From the NCBI GenBank assembly GCA_030037775.1, contig JASHQB010000159.1:1-43283 (forward strand): a DNA stretch of 43,283 nt, written 5' to 3'. A program made the position numbers and the translations under genes. Shown in pieces: positions 24,689 through 33,233 of this stretch. The notes beneath the pieces are model-generated. The model was given only the letters and a program-made list of their open reading frames with translations. It was not told the DNA's origin and searched no databases. The stretch is from Candidatus Acidiferrales bacterium. GTDB lineage: Bacteria; Acidobacteriota; Terriglobia; Acidiferrales; UBA7541. Every line of letters begins with the position of its first letter. Position 1 is the first letter of the stretch.

Positions 24689-26295
24689 GTTTCGATCCCG
24701 TCCGCCTCGAGGTTTTTAAAAGCATTTTTCACTCCGTTGCCGAAGAGATGGGCGGCGTTCTGCGTCGCTCGGCTTTTTCTCCGAACATCAAGGAGCGCCG
24801 CGACTATTCCTGCGCCGTGTTTGAAGGCGATGGCGAAGTCCTGGCGATGGGCGACCATATGCCCGTTCATTTGGGCTCGATGCCGGCGTCCGTCGATGCA
24901 GCGATTCGCGCGCTGGAATTGCGTCCCGGCGACGTGGCTCTGTTGAACGACCCCTATGCCGGCGGCACCCATTTGCCCGATTTGACCATGGTGATGCCGG
25001 TCTATTTGCCTCGCGCGAAGCGGCCCCTGTTTTATGTCGCGAATCGCGCCCACCATGCCGACGTCGGCGGCGCGCAAGCGGGCTCGATGAGCCTCTCGCG
25101 CGAAATATTCCAGGAGGGAATTCGTATCCCGCCGGTGAAGATATTCGAAAACGGCCAAATCGTGCGCGACATCTTGCAGTTGGTCTTGGCCAATGTTCGC
25201 ACATCGCCTGAACGCGAAGGCGACCTCACGGCGCAAGTCGCCGCCTGCCGGGTCGGTGAGCGGCGCTTGCTCGAAATCGCACGCAAATACGGTCCGGAAG
25301 AAACCAGCAAGTACGGCCGTCATCTGCTCGAGTATTCGGCCGAAATGATGCGTGCCACACTGCGCGACATCCCCGACGGGACTTATGAAGGCGAGGATTT
25401 TCTCGATAATGACGGCGTCACCGACGAGCCTATCGTGATTCACGTGACCATTCGCATTCGCGGCGCCCGCGCGGAAGTGGATTTCACTGGCTCATCGCCC
25501 GAGTGCGCGGGCAGCATCAATGCGGTAAAGGCGATTGCCGATTCGGCCGTGTTCTATGTTTTTCGATGCCTCGTCAACGACCAGGTTCCAGCCACTTCCG
25601 GCTTGCTGCGACCCATTCTCATCACCGCGCCTGAGGGAACTATCGTGAACGCGCGCCCGCCCTGCGCCGTCGCCGGCGGTAACGTCGAAGCCTCACAGAG
25701 AATTGTAGACACGCTGCTGCGCGCTATGGCTCGCGCCGTCCCGGCCAGGATTCCGGCGGCCAGCCAGGGAACCATGAACAACCTCACATTTGGCGGCCGC
25801 GACACGCGCCCGGGCCGGAGCGGTGTGCCGTTCGCGTATTACGAGACCATCGCAGGCGGCATGGGCGCGCGTCCCGACCGCGGCGGCGAAAACGCAATCC
25901 ATACCCACATGACCAATTCGCTGAACACTCCGATTGAGGTTTTCGAGCATGCCTATCCGGTGCGCGTCCGGCGTTACGGAATACGGACCGGTTCAGGCGG
26001 CTCAGGGAAGTTTCGTGGCGGCGACGGCATCGTGCGCGAAATCGAATTACTCGTGCCTATGCAGGTCGGAATGCTTTCGGATCGCCGAAGATTTGGCCCT
26101 TACGGGCTCGCCGGTGGGCATCCAGGCAAGCACGGCAAGAATCAACTGGTCGTTGGCGGCCGGCGCAAGCAAGTGGCCGCCAAGGGCAGTTTCTACGCGC
26201 CAGCCGGCGCCATTGTGCGTGTTGAAACTCCGGGCGGCGGTGGATGGGGAAAACCGGCGCCTCGCAAAGGCAAGACCAAGCGTAGTTCAGACTGA
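24685..26295 (+). CDS. hyuB: Hydantoinase/oxoprolinase family protein, subunit B
   Basis: A 536-residue partner of HyuA in the hydantoinase B family. Diagnostic segments are EEMGGVLRRSAFSPNIKERRD near the N-terminus, HMPVHLGSMPASV, LNDPYAGGTHLPDLTMV, ANRAHHADVGG and GSMSLSREIFQEGIRIPPVK. The C-terminal GSGGSGKFRGGDG, DRRRFGPYGLAGG and TPGGGGWGKP complete the pattern. The conserved His residues (MPVH, GTH, AHHAD) are likely metal ligands. Translation is coupled to hyuA. No transporter, racemase or carbamoylase gene is nearby to fix the substrate. Confidence 0.91.
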   Translation: MSFDPVRLEVFKSIFHSVAEEMGGVLRRSAFSPNIKERRDYSCAVFEGDGEVLAMGDHMPVHLGSMPASVDAAIRALELRPGDVALLNDPYAGGTHLPDLTMVMPVYLPRAKRPLFYVANRAHHADVGGAQAGSMSLSREIFQEGIRIPPVKIFENGQIVRDILQLVLANVRTSPEREGDLTAQVAACRVGERRLLEIARKYGPEETSKYGRHLLEYSAEMMRATLRDIPDGTYEGEDFLDNDGVTDEPIVIHVTIRIRGARAEVDFTGSSPECAGSINAVKAIADSAVFYVFRCLVNDQVPATSGLLRPILITAPEGTIVNARPPCAVAGGNVEASQRIVDTLLRAMARAVPARIPAASQGTMNNLTFGGRDTRPGRSGVPFAYYETIAGGMGARPDRGGENAIHTHMTNSLNTPIEVFEHAYPVRVRRYGIRTGSGGSGKFRGGDGIVREIELLVPMQVGMLSDRRRFGPYGLAGGHPGKHGKNQLVVGGRRKQVAAKGSFYAPAGAIVRVETPGGGGWGKPAPRKGKTKRSSD

Positions 26296-26361
26296 GCGGA
26301 AACCGCATTGGGGAGTCGTTTCGAAGAGTCTCACAGAGAAAAAGCCTGCACAGCCCACTTA

Positions 26362-26418
26362 CCCGCGGCCGAAGCCGCGGGCAGCGTGCCAACTGTGTGT
26401 TCCGCCGCCGTTGCGGCG
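26362..26418. terminator. Hairpins between convergent hyuB and carD
   Basis: A perfect 8-bp stem, CCCGCGGC (26362-26369) with loop CGAA and GCCGCGGG (26374-26381), is followed by a second stem CGCCGC-CGTT-GCGGCG (26403-26418). They lie between converging genes and could act in both directions. No U-run follows, so this may instead be a dispersed palindromic repeat. The rest of the 140-base gap shows nothing else. Confidence 0.5.
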
Positions 26419-26435
26419 TTCGAGAGAGGAAGTAG

Positions 26436-26960
26436 CTAGTTCTCCAGCTTTTCGAGTGCTTCGGGCATTTGCAAGTGGGCCTTGGCCAGCGCGCGAACCA
26501 GGTTCGACTCCATGGTTTGCTCGGTGGTATTTCGCACCGTCGCCAACTCGGTAATCAGCAAATGCTTGGCCCGCTCGAGCATCTTCTTTTCCCGGAACGA
26601 AAGCGGCTTCGTCCGGCTCAACGAAACCAATCCCTTCAGCACCGCTGCAACTTCCATCAACGAACCGGTGCGCATCCGCTCGGAGTTTTCCTTGAAGCGA
26701 TGCTTCCAGTCGTGATGTGAAGCGGAACGGCCCTTTTCGAGATAGTTGATGACGCTGCCGGCCTCGGTGGAACGGATTACGGGACGCAGGCCGACGGTGT
26801 CGATGTTTGTCTGAGGGACCATCACTTTGAGGCCGCTGGAAACAATCTTAAGCATGTAATAACGTTCGGAGCGGCCGTTAAGGTAACCATAACTGATTTG
26901 TTCGATGACTCCTACACCATGGTTCGGATAGACAACCTTCTCTCCCAGTTTAAATTCCAT
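26436..26960 (-). CDS. carD: CarD/CdnL-type RNA polymerase-binding transcription regulator
   Basis: A 174-residue protein of the CarD_CdnL_TRCF family that binds the RNA polymerase beta subunit and stabilises open promoter complexes, notably at rRNA promoters. The N-terminal Tudor-like RNA-polymerase-interacting domain is visible as FKLGEKVVYPNHGVGVIEQI, and YYMLKIVSSGLKVMVPQTN. A helical C-terminal domain follows (LSFREKKMLERAKHLLITEL). It lacks the HMGA-like domain of Myxococcus CarD and so is the short CdnL type. It has a strong promoter and a GGGGAGGG ribosome-binding site. Confidence 0.93.
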   Translation of the reverse strand: MEFKLGEKVVYPNHGVGVIEQISYGYLNGRSERYYMLKIVSSGLKVMVPQTNIDTVGLRPVIRSTEAGSVINYLEKGRSASHHDWKHRFKENSERMRTGSLMEVAAVLKGLVSLSRTKPLSFREKKMLERAKHLLITELATVRNTTEQTMESNLVRALAKAHLQMPEALEKLEN

Positions 26961-26994
26961 ACAGGATGCACCCTCCCCAGAAAGTACACCAAAA

Positions 26995-27024
26995 ATAGTA
27001 GGCTTACCTCCGGCAGAAGGTCAA
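26995..27024 (-). promoter_or_regulatory. sigma70 promoter of carD
   Basis: On the minus strand, TTGACC (27024-27019), an 18-base spacer and TACTAT (27000-26995). The start is predicted near 26988, giving a leader of about 28 bases with GGGGAGGG before the ATG. Confidence 0.6.
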
Positions 27025-27117
27025 GGATTTCCGCACAAAAACCGAGATTTTTCTGTATGTTTTTGGCGCTTGATTTGCTGGTCAATTGGCGCTGGAATGG
27101 GCGTAGAATAGGGGTTT

Positions 27118-27831
27118 ATGGTTCTGCTGGCGGTCGATACGGCGAGTCCCGCCGGTAGCTTGGCGGTCTTGAAGGACGATCAGCTGGCCGGTGTGATTTC
27201 CACAGCCTCCGGCGAACCGTATTCCAGCCGCCTTTTCCGTCAACTGGATTTCCTTCTCCACGAATTGCAAGTCGAAATTAGCGATTTCGATGTTTTTGTC
27301 GTTAACGCCGGGCCCGGCTCCTTCACAGGCTTGCGCGTTGGCCTCGCCGCCATTAAGGGCTGGGCGGAGGTCTTCTCCAAGCCAATCGTTGCCGTCAGCG
27401 GGCTCGAAGCCGTCGCCGCACAAGCTGCGGGCGCCTCGCGCAGGGGCTTGATCGCTCCGGTGCTGGATGCACACCGCGGCCAGGTCTATGCAGCTTTGTA
27501 TCGACTCGATGATTCTCGTCTTGTCGTGGAGGAGCCCGAGCAGGTTTGCACGGCCCAGGAGTTTCTCGCGCGCCTCGCATCGCGACGTGAAGACGAAGAG
27601 GTGCGTTTCGTCTCTCCCTGTCCAGCGGTCCTGCAGCCCGCCCTCGATAGCTGGGCCGCAGCCCCAGCCACGGCGGCAAGCACCATTGAGCCGGCCACCG
27701 CTGTGCTCGCGCCAATCATCGGACGATTGGCCCTCGACCGAGCAGCGCGCGGCGAATTCACCGATTCGCTGCGGCTCGATGCGAATTATGTGCGCCGGTC
27801 CGATGCGGAGCTGCTTTGGAAAGAGCCGTGA
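27118..27831 (+). CDS. tsaB: tRNA threonylcarbamoyladenosine biosynthesis protein TsaB
   Basis: A 237-residue pseudo-ASKHA subunit that partners TsaD in t6A37 formation. The N-terminal LLAVDTASPAGSLAVLKDD and SSRLFRQLDFLLHELQ, then VVNAGPGSFTGLRVGLAAIKG, are the family signature. The metal-binding His pair of TsaD is absent, as expected. An A/T-rich TAGAAT lies nine bases before the ATG with no visible Shine-Dalgarno, so the RNA leader may be very short. The stop overlaps the rimI start (GTGA), the common tsaB-rimI arrangement. Confidence 0.94.
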   Translation: MVLLAVDTASPAGSLAVLKDDQLAGVISTASGEPYSSRLFRQLDFLLHELQVEISDFDVFVVNAGPGSFTGLRVGLAAIKGWAEVFSKPIVAVSGLEAVAAQAAGASRRGLIAPVLDAHRGQVYAALYRLDDSRLVVEEPEQVCTAQEFLARLASRREDEEVRFVSPCPAVLQPALDSWAAAPATAASTIEPATAVLAPIIGRLALDRAARGEFTDSLRLDANYVRRSDAELLWKEP

Positions 27832-28280
27832 GTGCTTTGGCCATTCGGTTTCTGGAGCCTCATGACATTCCTGCAATTCTTCGAATTCAGTCCAACAGCC
27901 CCGAAGCAGCCCAGTGGTCGCAGGCTGCCTATGAAAACCTCAGGCAAGCTAGCCAAAGCGCCTGGGCTGCTGAGTACCACGGACATTTAGCTGGATTCCT
28001 CGTCGCGCGCGTGGTGGCGAACGAAATGGAAATCCTCAATTTTGGTGTCGTCCCAAACTTTCGCTGCAAGGGTATTGGCCGCGCGTTACTGCAGGAGTCT
28101 CTTACCTGGGCCGCGCAGAACGGCGCCAGTCGCGCCTTCCTCGAAGTACGAGCCTCCAACGCCACAGCGCGGCAATTCTACGAAGCGCACGGCTTCGCGT
28201 CGGCAGGCGTCCGCCCAAACTACTACCGTGATCCCGACGAGGGCGCATTGCTCCTGACCTGTCCCCTCGGCCGCAAGTAA
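27828..28280 (+). CDS. rimI: Ribosomal-protein-alanine N-acetyltransferase (RimI family)
   Basis: A 150-residue GNAT enzyme, probably acetylating the N-terminus of ribosomal protein S18. The acetyl-CoA-binding motif is NFRCKGIGRALLQESL, followed by FLEVRASNATARQFYEAHGF, the RimI hallmark, and an RPNYYRDP segment with the conserved Tyr. The GTG at 27828 overlaps the tsaB stop; a TTG four codons earlier is also in frame. The coupling with tsaB supports RimI over a general GNAT. Confidence 0.9.
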   Translation: MSALAIRFLEPHDIPAILRIQSNSPEAAQWSQAAYENLRQASQSAWAAEYHGHLAGFLVARVVANEMEILNFGVVPNFRCKGIGRALLQESLTWAAQNGASRAFLEVRASNATARQFYEAHGFASAGVRPNYYRDPDEGALLLTCPLGRK

Positions 28281-28376
28281 TTCCGAAAACACAAACTCGC
28301 ATCCCCCTTGGCGGCGCCCTGCAAATTGTGATAGCTTCTGCGCATGTGAGCCAAGCTCGATACCAGGAGGCTGCGG

Positions 28377-28610
28377 ATGACGTTGACGTCGCGGGATATT
28401 CCCGGCGAACTGATGTCCAGCAATGAAGAGTTTCGCAACCTGGCCCAGGAACATTCTAAGTACGAAGAGCAGCTTCACCAGTTAACCCGGCAGCCCTATC
28501 TTAGTTCTGAAGACCTTCTCCTCGAAGCCCAGTTGAAAAAACTGAAATTACGATTGAAGGACCAGATGCAGCAATTGGTCGCCCGGCGTCGCCGGGAGCA
28601 GCTGCGCTGA
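28377..28610 (+). CDS. YdcH/DUF465-like small helical protein
   Basis: A 77-residue charged protein, almost entirely helical. NEEFRNLAQEHSKYEEQL followed by EAQLKKLKLRLKDQMQQLV matches the DUF465 (YdcH) pattern of two antiparallel helices. AGGAGG (28364-28369) precedes the ATG by seven bases. There are no membrane segments. The function of this family is unknown. It lies between rimI and psd with 96 and 72 bases on either side and may be its own transcription unit. Confidence 0.75.
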   Translation: MTLTSRDIPGELMSSNEEFRNLAQEHSKYEEQLHQLTRQPYLSSEDLLLEAQLKKLKLRLKDQMQQLVARRRREQLR

Positions 28611-28682
28611 GCGCGGCAGCACGAAAACTTGTTCTGGCGTACAATTACGGGTGTGTTCAGCCACGGACTGCTTCGCTAGCCT

Positions 28683-29300
28683 ATGGTGAAAGACGGTTTC
28701 CGATTTGCGCTGCCGCCCTTGGTTCTCGGCATCGTTCTGATGTTTTTTCATTGGTGGCTAGGCGCGGTTTTTGTGGCTCTCGGGTTGTTCGTTCTATATT
28801 TTTTCCGTGATCCGGAGCGCCAAATCCCAAGCGAGCCAGGAGCGGTTGTCTCGCCGGCGGACGGGCGGATTGTCGAAGTAGTGGATGAACCCCTCGGCGA
28901 TCGGCCCGGCAAGCGCATCAGTATTTTTCTTTCCGTCTTCGATGTGCACGTAAACCGCGCTCCCGTTGGCGGCCAAGTTCGCGGAGTGGAGTATCATCGC
29001 GGTCGGTTCATGGCGGCATGGAACGAGAAGGCGTCCCTTGCCAACGAACAAAACGCCATCACCATCTCCGCTCCCGCCGGCGAGATGACTTTCAAGCAAA
29101 TTGCCGGCTGGGTCGCCCGCCGCATTTTGTGCTGGACCCGAATCGGTGACGAAGTGAGAATTGGCCAGCGCATTGGCATGATTCGTTTCGGCTCGCGCGT
29201 GGATGTTTGGCTCCCGGCCGACGCCGAGATTCTGGTGCGGCGCGGCCAGCACGTGGCGGGAGGGGCCACGCAAATCGCCCGATGGCAACCCATGAAATAA
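28683..29300 (+). CDS. psd: Phosphatidylserine decarboxylase, short (Psd-B) type
   Basis: A 205-residue pyruvoyl enzyme making phosphatidylethanolamine from phosphatidylserine. Residues 10-40 form two hydrophobic segments at the membrane. VVSPADGRIVEV, FLSVFDVHVNRAPVGG, and the C-terminal self-cleavage site RFGS (Ser171, the pyruvoyl precursor) are visible. This is the short archaeal/Bacteroidetes-like family with GS rather than the LGST site of E. coli Psd. It overlaps pssA by 19 bases, so consecutive steps of the pathway are coupled. Confidence 0.95.
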   Translation: MVKDGFRFALPPLVLGIVLMFFHWWLGAVFVALGLFVLYFFRDPERQIPSEPGAVVSPADGRIVEVVDEPLGDRPGKRISIFLSVFDVHVNRAPVGGQVRGVEYHRGRFMAAWNEKASLANEQNAITISAPAGEMTFKQIAGWVARRILCWTRIGDEVRIGQRIGMIRFGSRVDVWLPADAEILVRRGQHVAGGATQIARWQPMK

Positions 29301-30103
29301 ATCCGTTGGATCTTGGCGCTGACGATCCGCGTTCCGGCCGCAAAGGGCCGTTGCGTCACGGTGTCTATATCCTTCCAAGCTTCTTCACGGTTCTCAACCT
29401 TCTCTGCGGGTACTACGCCATTCTCGAAACGTTTCGTGGGGGCGCTGGCGATATGGACAACGCCGCACGCGCCATCGGATGTGCAATTGTGTTCGACGCC
29501 TTCGATGGATGGGTCGCTCGCGCCACACGCACAAATTCGGAATTTGGTAAACAGTTTGACTCGCTCGCTGACGTGGTCAGCTTCGGCATCGCTCCCGCAT
29601 TTCTGGCATTCGGCTGGGGAGTGAAGGGCGTCATGCTCGGCTCGTTCGTCGCGGTCCACATCGTGCAATTGGGATGGGTGTCGAGTTTTGTTTTCGTGAT
29701 TTTCTGCGCTTGGCGTCTGGCGCGATTCAACATTGGCCAGGCAGGCGGCTTCCGCTATTTTGTCGGCTTGCCGACGCCGGCGGCAGCTGGGGCGATTGCC
29801 GCCGTAGTCCACGCGATGTGGAATCCCATCGAGGATTGGCGCAAATCGCTTGTTTGGGTGCTTCTGGTCCTGTTGCTCGGTTTTCTCATGGCCAGCAAGG
29901 TGCGCTATTACAATTTCAAAGGCGTAAACCTGGGCCGTCGCCGGACTTCTCTAGCAGTCGTCGCCATGGCTCTGATTCTTGCCGCGATTGTTCGCTACTC
30001 CGAAGCCACATTGCTCATCCTCGCCAGCGTGTACGTTCTTCACGGCCTGGTGCTGGAAGCTCTCCGCAAAATGCGTCATCGGACTTCGGCGCGTCCCGCT
30101 TGA
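29282..30103 (+). CDS. pssA: CDP-diacylglycerol-serine O-phosphatidyltransferase
   Basis: A 273-residue CDP-alcohol phosphatidyltransferase making phosphatidylserine, the substrate of Psd. The catalytic motif DGWVAR...GKQFDSLAD (DGxxAR-x8-GxxxDxxxD) is complete, and the N-terminus LPSFFTVLNLLCGYYAI is typical of PssA. Five or more further hydrophobic segments indicate a polytopic membrane protein. I chose the ATG at 29282, inside the psd 3' end; an upstream in-frame start would add a shadow-like segment. A two-base gap separates it from the next gene. Confidence 0.94.
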   Translation: MATHEINPLDLGADDPRSGRKGPLRHGVYILPSFFTVLNLLCGYYAILETFRGGAGDMDNAARAIGCAIVFDAFDGWVARATRTNSEFGKQFDSLADVVSFGIAPAFLAFGWGVKGVMLGSFVAVHIVQLGWVSSFVFVIFCAWRLARFNIGQAGGFRYFVGLPTPAAAGAIAAVVHAMWNPIEDWRKSLVWVLLVLLLGFLMASKVRYYNFKGVNLGRRRTSLAVVAMALILAAIVRYSEATLLILASVYVLHGLVLEALRKMRHRTSARPA

Positions 30104-30104
30104 C

Positions 30105-31124
30105 ATGCCCCGCGAAGATTCCATTCCTCGTATCGCCATTGTTGGAGCCTCTTCCCTGCGCGGCAAAGAACTTAAACAGTTTATCGAAGACGAAAATTTC
30201 TCAGTCGCGGATATCGCCCTTCTGGATACCACCCTTCCGGCCGGAACACTCTCCGAAGCGGCAGGCGAGCCCACATTTTTTAAGCCCATGGATCCCGAAA
30301 GTTTTGCCGGTGTCCGTTTCGTGTTTTTCTGCGGCACCTCGCAAGAGGCGAAGAGCAACTGGAAACTCGCCGCCGATGCCGGGGCGACGATCATCGATTT
30401 GACGGGCGGTCTCGGAGAAGTAGGGGCGGCTCCCTGGATTCCCGGCCTGGACACGTTGCTCGCTCCCCCGGAAGCAAAAACCGATCATCCCGGGATTTAT
30501 TCTTCGCCCGCCCCGCCGGTGATGATTGCCTGTCGGCTTGCCGCCGCCCTTCAGCAGTTTTCGTCGTCTCGTCTGATCATTCTGTTTTTTCCTCCTGCCT
30601 CCGAGCATGAACAGCTTGGGATCGACGAACTCGAAAAGCAAACCGCCGATTTGTTGCTCCTGCGCCCAATCCCGCAAGTCGTTTTTGATGCGCAGGTGGC
30701 TTTCAATCTCCTGGCGAGCTATGGCGAAGCCAGCCGCCTGGCCATTTCCGAAATGCGCGGCGAAATATCCAAAGGCCTGGCCGCATACTTATGCGGGCGC
30801 ATTCCGCTTCCCGCCGTGCTGCTCATCCAGGCGCCTGTTTTCTACGGATATGCTTTTGCTGCCTACGCCGATCTGCCCGTTTCCGTGGACCTCGCCGCGG
30901 TCGACGCCGCCCTTTTCGCCGCAGGCATGCACGTGGTAGGGAAAGACGATCCCAAGCCTACCAATGTCAGCGTCGCCGGTGAGGCCAAGATTCACATCGC
31001 TCGTGCGGAACATGACGCCGCGGTGAGCTCTGGGGTGTGGCTCTGGGGAGCGTCCGACAATCTTCGGCTGGCCGCCGCGAACGCCGTGCGAATTGCGGAG
31101 GAGCTTCTTGCGCCCAAGGTCTAG
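30105..31124 (+). CDS. Aspartate-semialdehyde dehydrogenase homologue lacking the catalytic Cys (Usg-1-like)
   Basis: A 339-residue protein with the aspartate-semialdehyde dehydrogenase fold. The N-terminal Rossmann segment is IAIVGASSLRGKEL, and VRFVFFCGTSQEAKSNW, ATIIDLTGG and the C-terminal NLRLAAANAVRIAEELL follow the family. Where true enzymes have a SNP(N/G)C catalytic Cys, this one reads YSSPAPPVMIACRLA with no Cys in the expected place. Pseudomonas Usg-1-type homologues share this loss. It probably does not reduce aspartyl phosphate. It sits between pssA and lptE, which gives no metabolic clue. A regulatory or structural role is possible. Confidence 0.75.
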   Translation: MPREDSIPRIAIVGASSLRGKELKQFIEDENFSVADIALLDTTLPAGTLSEAAGEPTFFKPMDPESFAGVRFVFFCGTSQEAKSNWKLAADAGATIIDLTGGLGEVGAAPWIPGLDTLLAPPEAKTDHPGIYSSPAPPVMIACRLAAALQQFSSSRLIILFFPPASEHEQLGIDELEKQTADLLLLRPIPQVVFDAQVAFNLLASYGEASRLAISEMRGEISKGLAAYLCGRIPLPAVLLIQAPVFYGYAFAAYADLPVSVDLAAVDAALFAAGMHVVGKDDPKPTNVSVAGEAKIHIARAEHDAAVSSGVWLWGASDNLRLAAANAVRIAEELLAPKV

Positions 31125-31659
31125 CTGTTTTCTCGCCCCGGTGCGGCCCTTGGTCGTCGTGACGCTCCTCGCGGTCGCCGCGACAGCCGGATGCGGTTAT
31201 CACGTTGCGGGGCGCGCCTCTGAGCTTCCATCCGACTGGCATACGCTTGCCGTGCCCATATTTGTCAATCACACTGCGGGCTATCGCATCGAGCAGCGTG
31301 TGACCAACGCCGTGATGCACGAGTTCATCGCGCGCACCAAGTATCACATCCTACCCAGCGAAGATGGCGCGGACGCCGTCCTGCATGGCGAAATTACGGA
31401 TATCGAAGCAGTCCCTTTGCTTTTCGACGCCACCTCCGGTCACGTTACGACCATGCTGGTCACGCTCAAATTCAAGGTTAGTCTTGTCGACGAAACCTCA
31501 AAGAAAGTCGTCTACCGCGATGATAATTTTGTGTTTCGGAACGAATATCAAGTGTCGGGCGAAGTGGATCGATTTTTTCAGGAAGAGGACCCCGCGCTGG
31601 GCCGCATGTCACGCGATTTCGCCTCCGATTTGGTTTCGCGCGTGCTCGAGGGTTTCTGA
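31108..31659 (+). CDS. lptE: LptE-like lipopolysaccharide assembly lipoprotein
   Basis: Outer-membrane lipoprotein that plugs LptD during lipopolysaccharide insertion. The N-terminus has a hydrophobic signal (PLVVVTLLAVAATAG) ending at Cys29, with the CGYHVAGRAS sequence common in LptE. The rest, including HTLAVPIFVNHTAGYRIEQ, ADAVLHGEITDIE and ASDLVSRVLE, matches the family. The lipobox is imperfect (Thr at -3). A TTG at 31108 lies four bases after GGAGGAG; a TTG at 31093 is also in frame. It overlaps the dehydrogenase-like gene and is followed by holA (TGATG), the usual lptE-holA pair. Confidence 0.87.
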   Translation: MRPRSSCFLAPVRPLVVVTLLAVAATAGCGYHVAGRASELPSDWHTLAVPIFVNHTAGYRIEQRVTNAVMHEFIARTKYHILPSEDGADAVLHGEITDIEAVPLLFDATSGHVTTMLVTLKFKVSLVDETSKKVVYRDDNFVFRNEYQVSGEVDRFFQEEDPALGRMSRDFASDLVSRVLEGF

Positions 31660-32687
31660 TGCCGCAAGCCACGGTTCAAGATTTGCTTCAGCGCATCGAG
31701 AAGGGCAAGCCGATTCCCGGGATTGTCTTGCTAGGCACCGACCCGTATCTCCGCGATCAGTGCCGCAACGCGTTGCTGCAAAAATTCGTTCCCGAGGGCG
31801 CCCGCGATTGGGCGGTTTTCAGGATTTCAGCAACGGGGAGCGGGCTGCAAGAATTGTTGCAGCGCGCGCAAATGGCACCCATGCTTTCGCCCCTGCAGGT
31901 CTTGATTCTGCAGGACACTGAGGCGCTTGAACGGGGCGGGGATGAGGCGCTGGAACGCACCGCGGATGCACTCGCCGATTACCTCGAAGATCCCGCTCCC
32001 TTTTCGATAGTTGTCTTTGAAGCAGAACAGCTCGACCGTCGCAAGAAGCCTTTCAAGACGCTCGCGACGGGCGCGCTGATCGTCGAGCTTTCTGCCGATG
32101 TGGACCCTACCGCTCTGGTGCTGCACATGGCCCGCGAGCTTGGTGCGAGCATCAGCCACGATGCAGCCGCCGAACTGGCAGACGCCGTCGATGGCGAACC
32201 CGCGAAAATCCGGCTTGAGCTCGAAAAGCTTCTGCTCTATGCCGCGGGGCGGCAAATTACGGCTGCCGACGTCGATGCCCTCGTCGTCTCCGCGAAAAAA
32301 TATACGGTATGGAAGTTGGCCGACGCGTTTGTGGCACGCGACCGCCGCGCGTCGATGGAGCTTCTCGATTCTTTGCTGCGCGAAGGTGAACAGCCCGCCG
32401 GCATTGTTGGCGCTCTTTCGTGGATGTATCGCAAACTGGTGGAGGCGCGTGAATTGCCGGTCGGCACGAATCCTTATTCTGCGGCCCGTGATTTAGGTAT
32501 GCGCCCGGAAGCGGCGGCCATCGCGCTGCAGCAAGCGCGCCAGATTCCTCGCGAGCAATTGCTGGCAGGAATTGCGATTCTGGCAGAGGCCGATAGCGCT
32601 CTGAAGTCCGGGGCGCCCAATCCACGCGCTACTCTGGAGTTTCTCCTGGCGCGCCTCACTTCCTCCGGCGCGGGAGCGGCGGCTTAG
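31659..32687 (+). CDS. holA: DNA polymerase III subunit delta
   Basis: A 342-residue clamp-loader subunit that opens the sliding clamp. The N-terminal IPGIVLLGTDPYLRDQCRNAL, LQVLILQDTEAL, and the later LRLELEKLLLYAAG-like segment (IRLELEKLLLYAAGRQITAADV) match the delta family. WKLADAFVARDRRASMELL and LSWMYRKLVEARELP form the C-terminal collar. Translation is coupled to lptE. Its stop overlaps the end of convergent rpsT by four bases, an arrangement (lptE-holA-rpsT) common in many bacteria. Confidence 0.92.
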   Translation: MPQATVQDLLQRIEKGKPIPGIVLLGTDPYLRDQCRNALLQKFVPEGARDWAVFRISATGSGLQELLQRAQMAPMLSPLQVLILQDTEALERGGDEALERTADALADYLEDPAPFSIVVFEAEQLDRRKKPFKTLATGALIVELSADVDPTALVLHMARELGASISHDAAAELADAVDGEPAKIRLELEKLLLYAAGRQITAADVDALVVSAKKYTVWKLADAFVARDRRASMELLDSLLREGEQPAGIVGALSWMYRKLVEARELPVGTNPYSAARDLGMRPEAAAIALQQARQIPREQLLAGIAILAEADSALKSGAPNPRATLEFLLARLTSSGAGAAA

Positions 32688-32989
32688 CTTTTCTTTGCTT
32701 GGCGCGCTCCGTTCAACGCGATCGCGAGGCGCGATTTGTAACGGTTGGCCGTGTTCCGGGGCAGGGAATGGTTTTTCACCGCACGGTCCAGCTCGGAAAA
32801 CGTATGCGGCAGCGCCTTTTCGGCTTTAGCGGCGTCGCCTCCGGCTAGAAGCGCGCGGAACTGGCGTACCGCCGTGCGGACACGCGTGCGATTGCCGCGA
32901 TTCGCCACGGTACGGCTCGCGCTCTTGCGAATATTCTTAAAGACCGATTTGGACCTCTTCTTCTGCTTTACGGGCGTGCCCTGCGGCAT
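32684..32989 (-). CDS. rpsT: 30S ribosomal protein S20
   Basis: A 101-residue basic, all-helical primary 16S rRNA-binding protein. SVFKNIRKSASRTVANRGNR, RVRTAVRQFRALL and NTANRYKSRLAIALN are typical S20 helices. The N-terminus (MPQGTPVKQKKRSK) is slightly longer than the E. coli version. An AAGGAG site lies seven bases before the ATG. A perfect -35 is present upstream. It converges on holA. Confidence 0.96.
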   Translation of the reverse strand: MPQGTPVKQKKRSKSVFKNIRKSASRTVANRGNRTRVRTAVRQFRALLAGGDAAKAEKALPHTFSELDRAVKNHSLPRNTANRYKSRLAIALNGARQAKKS

Positions 32990-33023
32990 TCAGTGGCTCC
33001 TTCTCGATATAGTCCAAAGAAGA

Positions 33024-33052
33024 AGGTTATCGGAGGCATTCCCCTTTGTCAA
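33024..33052 (-). promoter_or_regulatory. Promoter of rpsT
   Basis: On the minus strand, a perfect TTGACA (33052-33047), a 17-base spacer and a weak TAACCT (33029-33024). The leader of about 28 bases carries AAGGAG. The remainder of the 33053-33233 gap shows no convincing gene; a 63-codon minus frame there has neither ribosome site nor recognisable sequence. Confidence 0.55.
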
Positions 33053-33233
33053 TTTTCGTTCATCGATGGTCGTGGTGCCATCTGAACAAGTGACATTGCC
33101 GCCTCATCGATCCCTCCGGCGGTCAATACGCCTTTGACCTTCGACCCGTTCCGGCCTAATATGGCCGCCCTGTCCATCGCATTTTCGTGAATTTTTGCGT
33201 GCGCCCGGTGTAGAGTCATTAGAGCGAGGGCGG

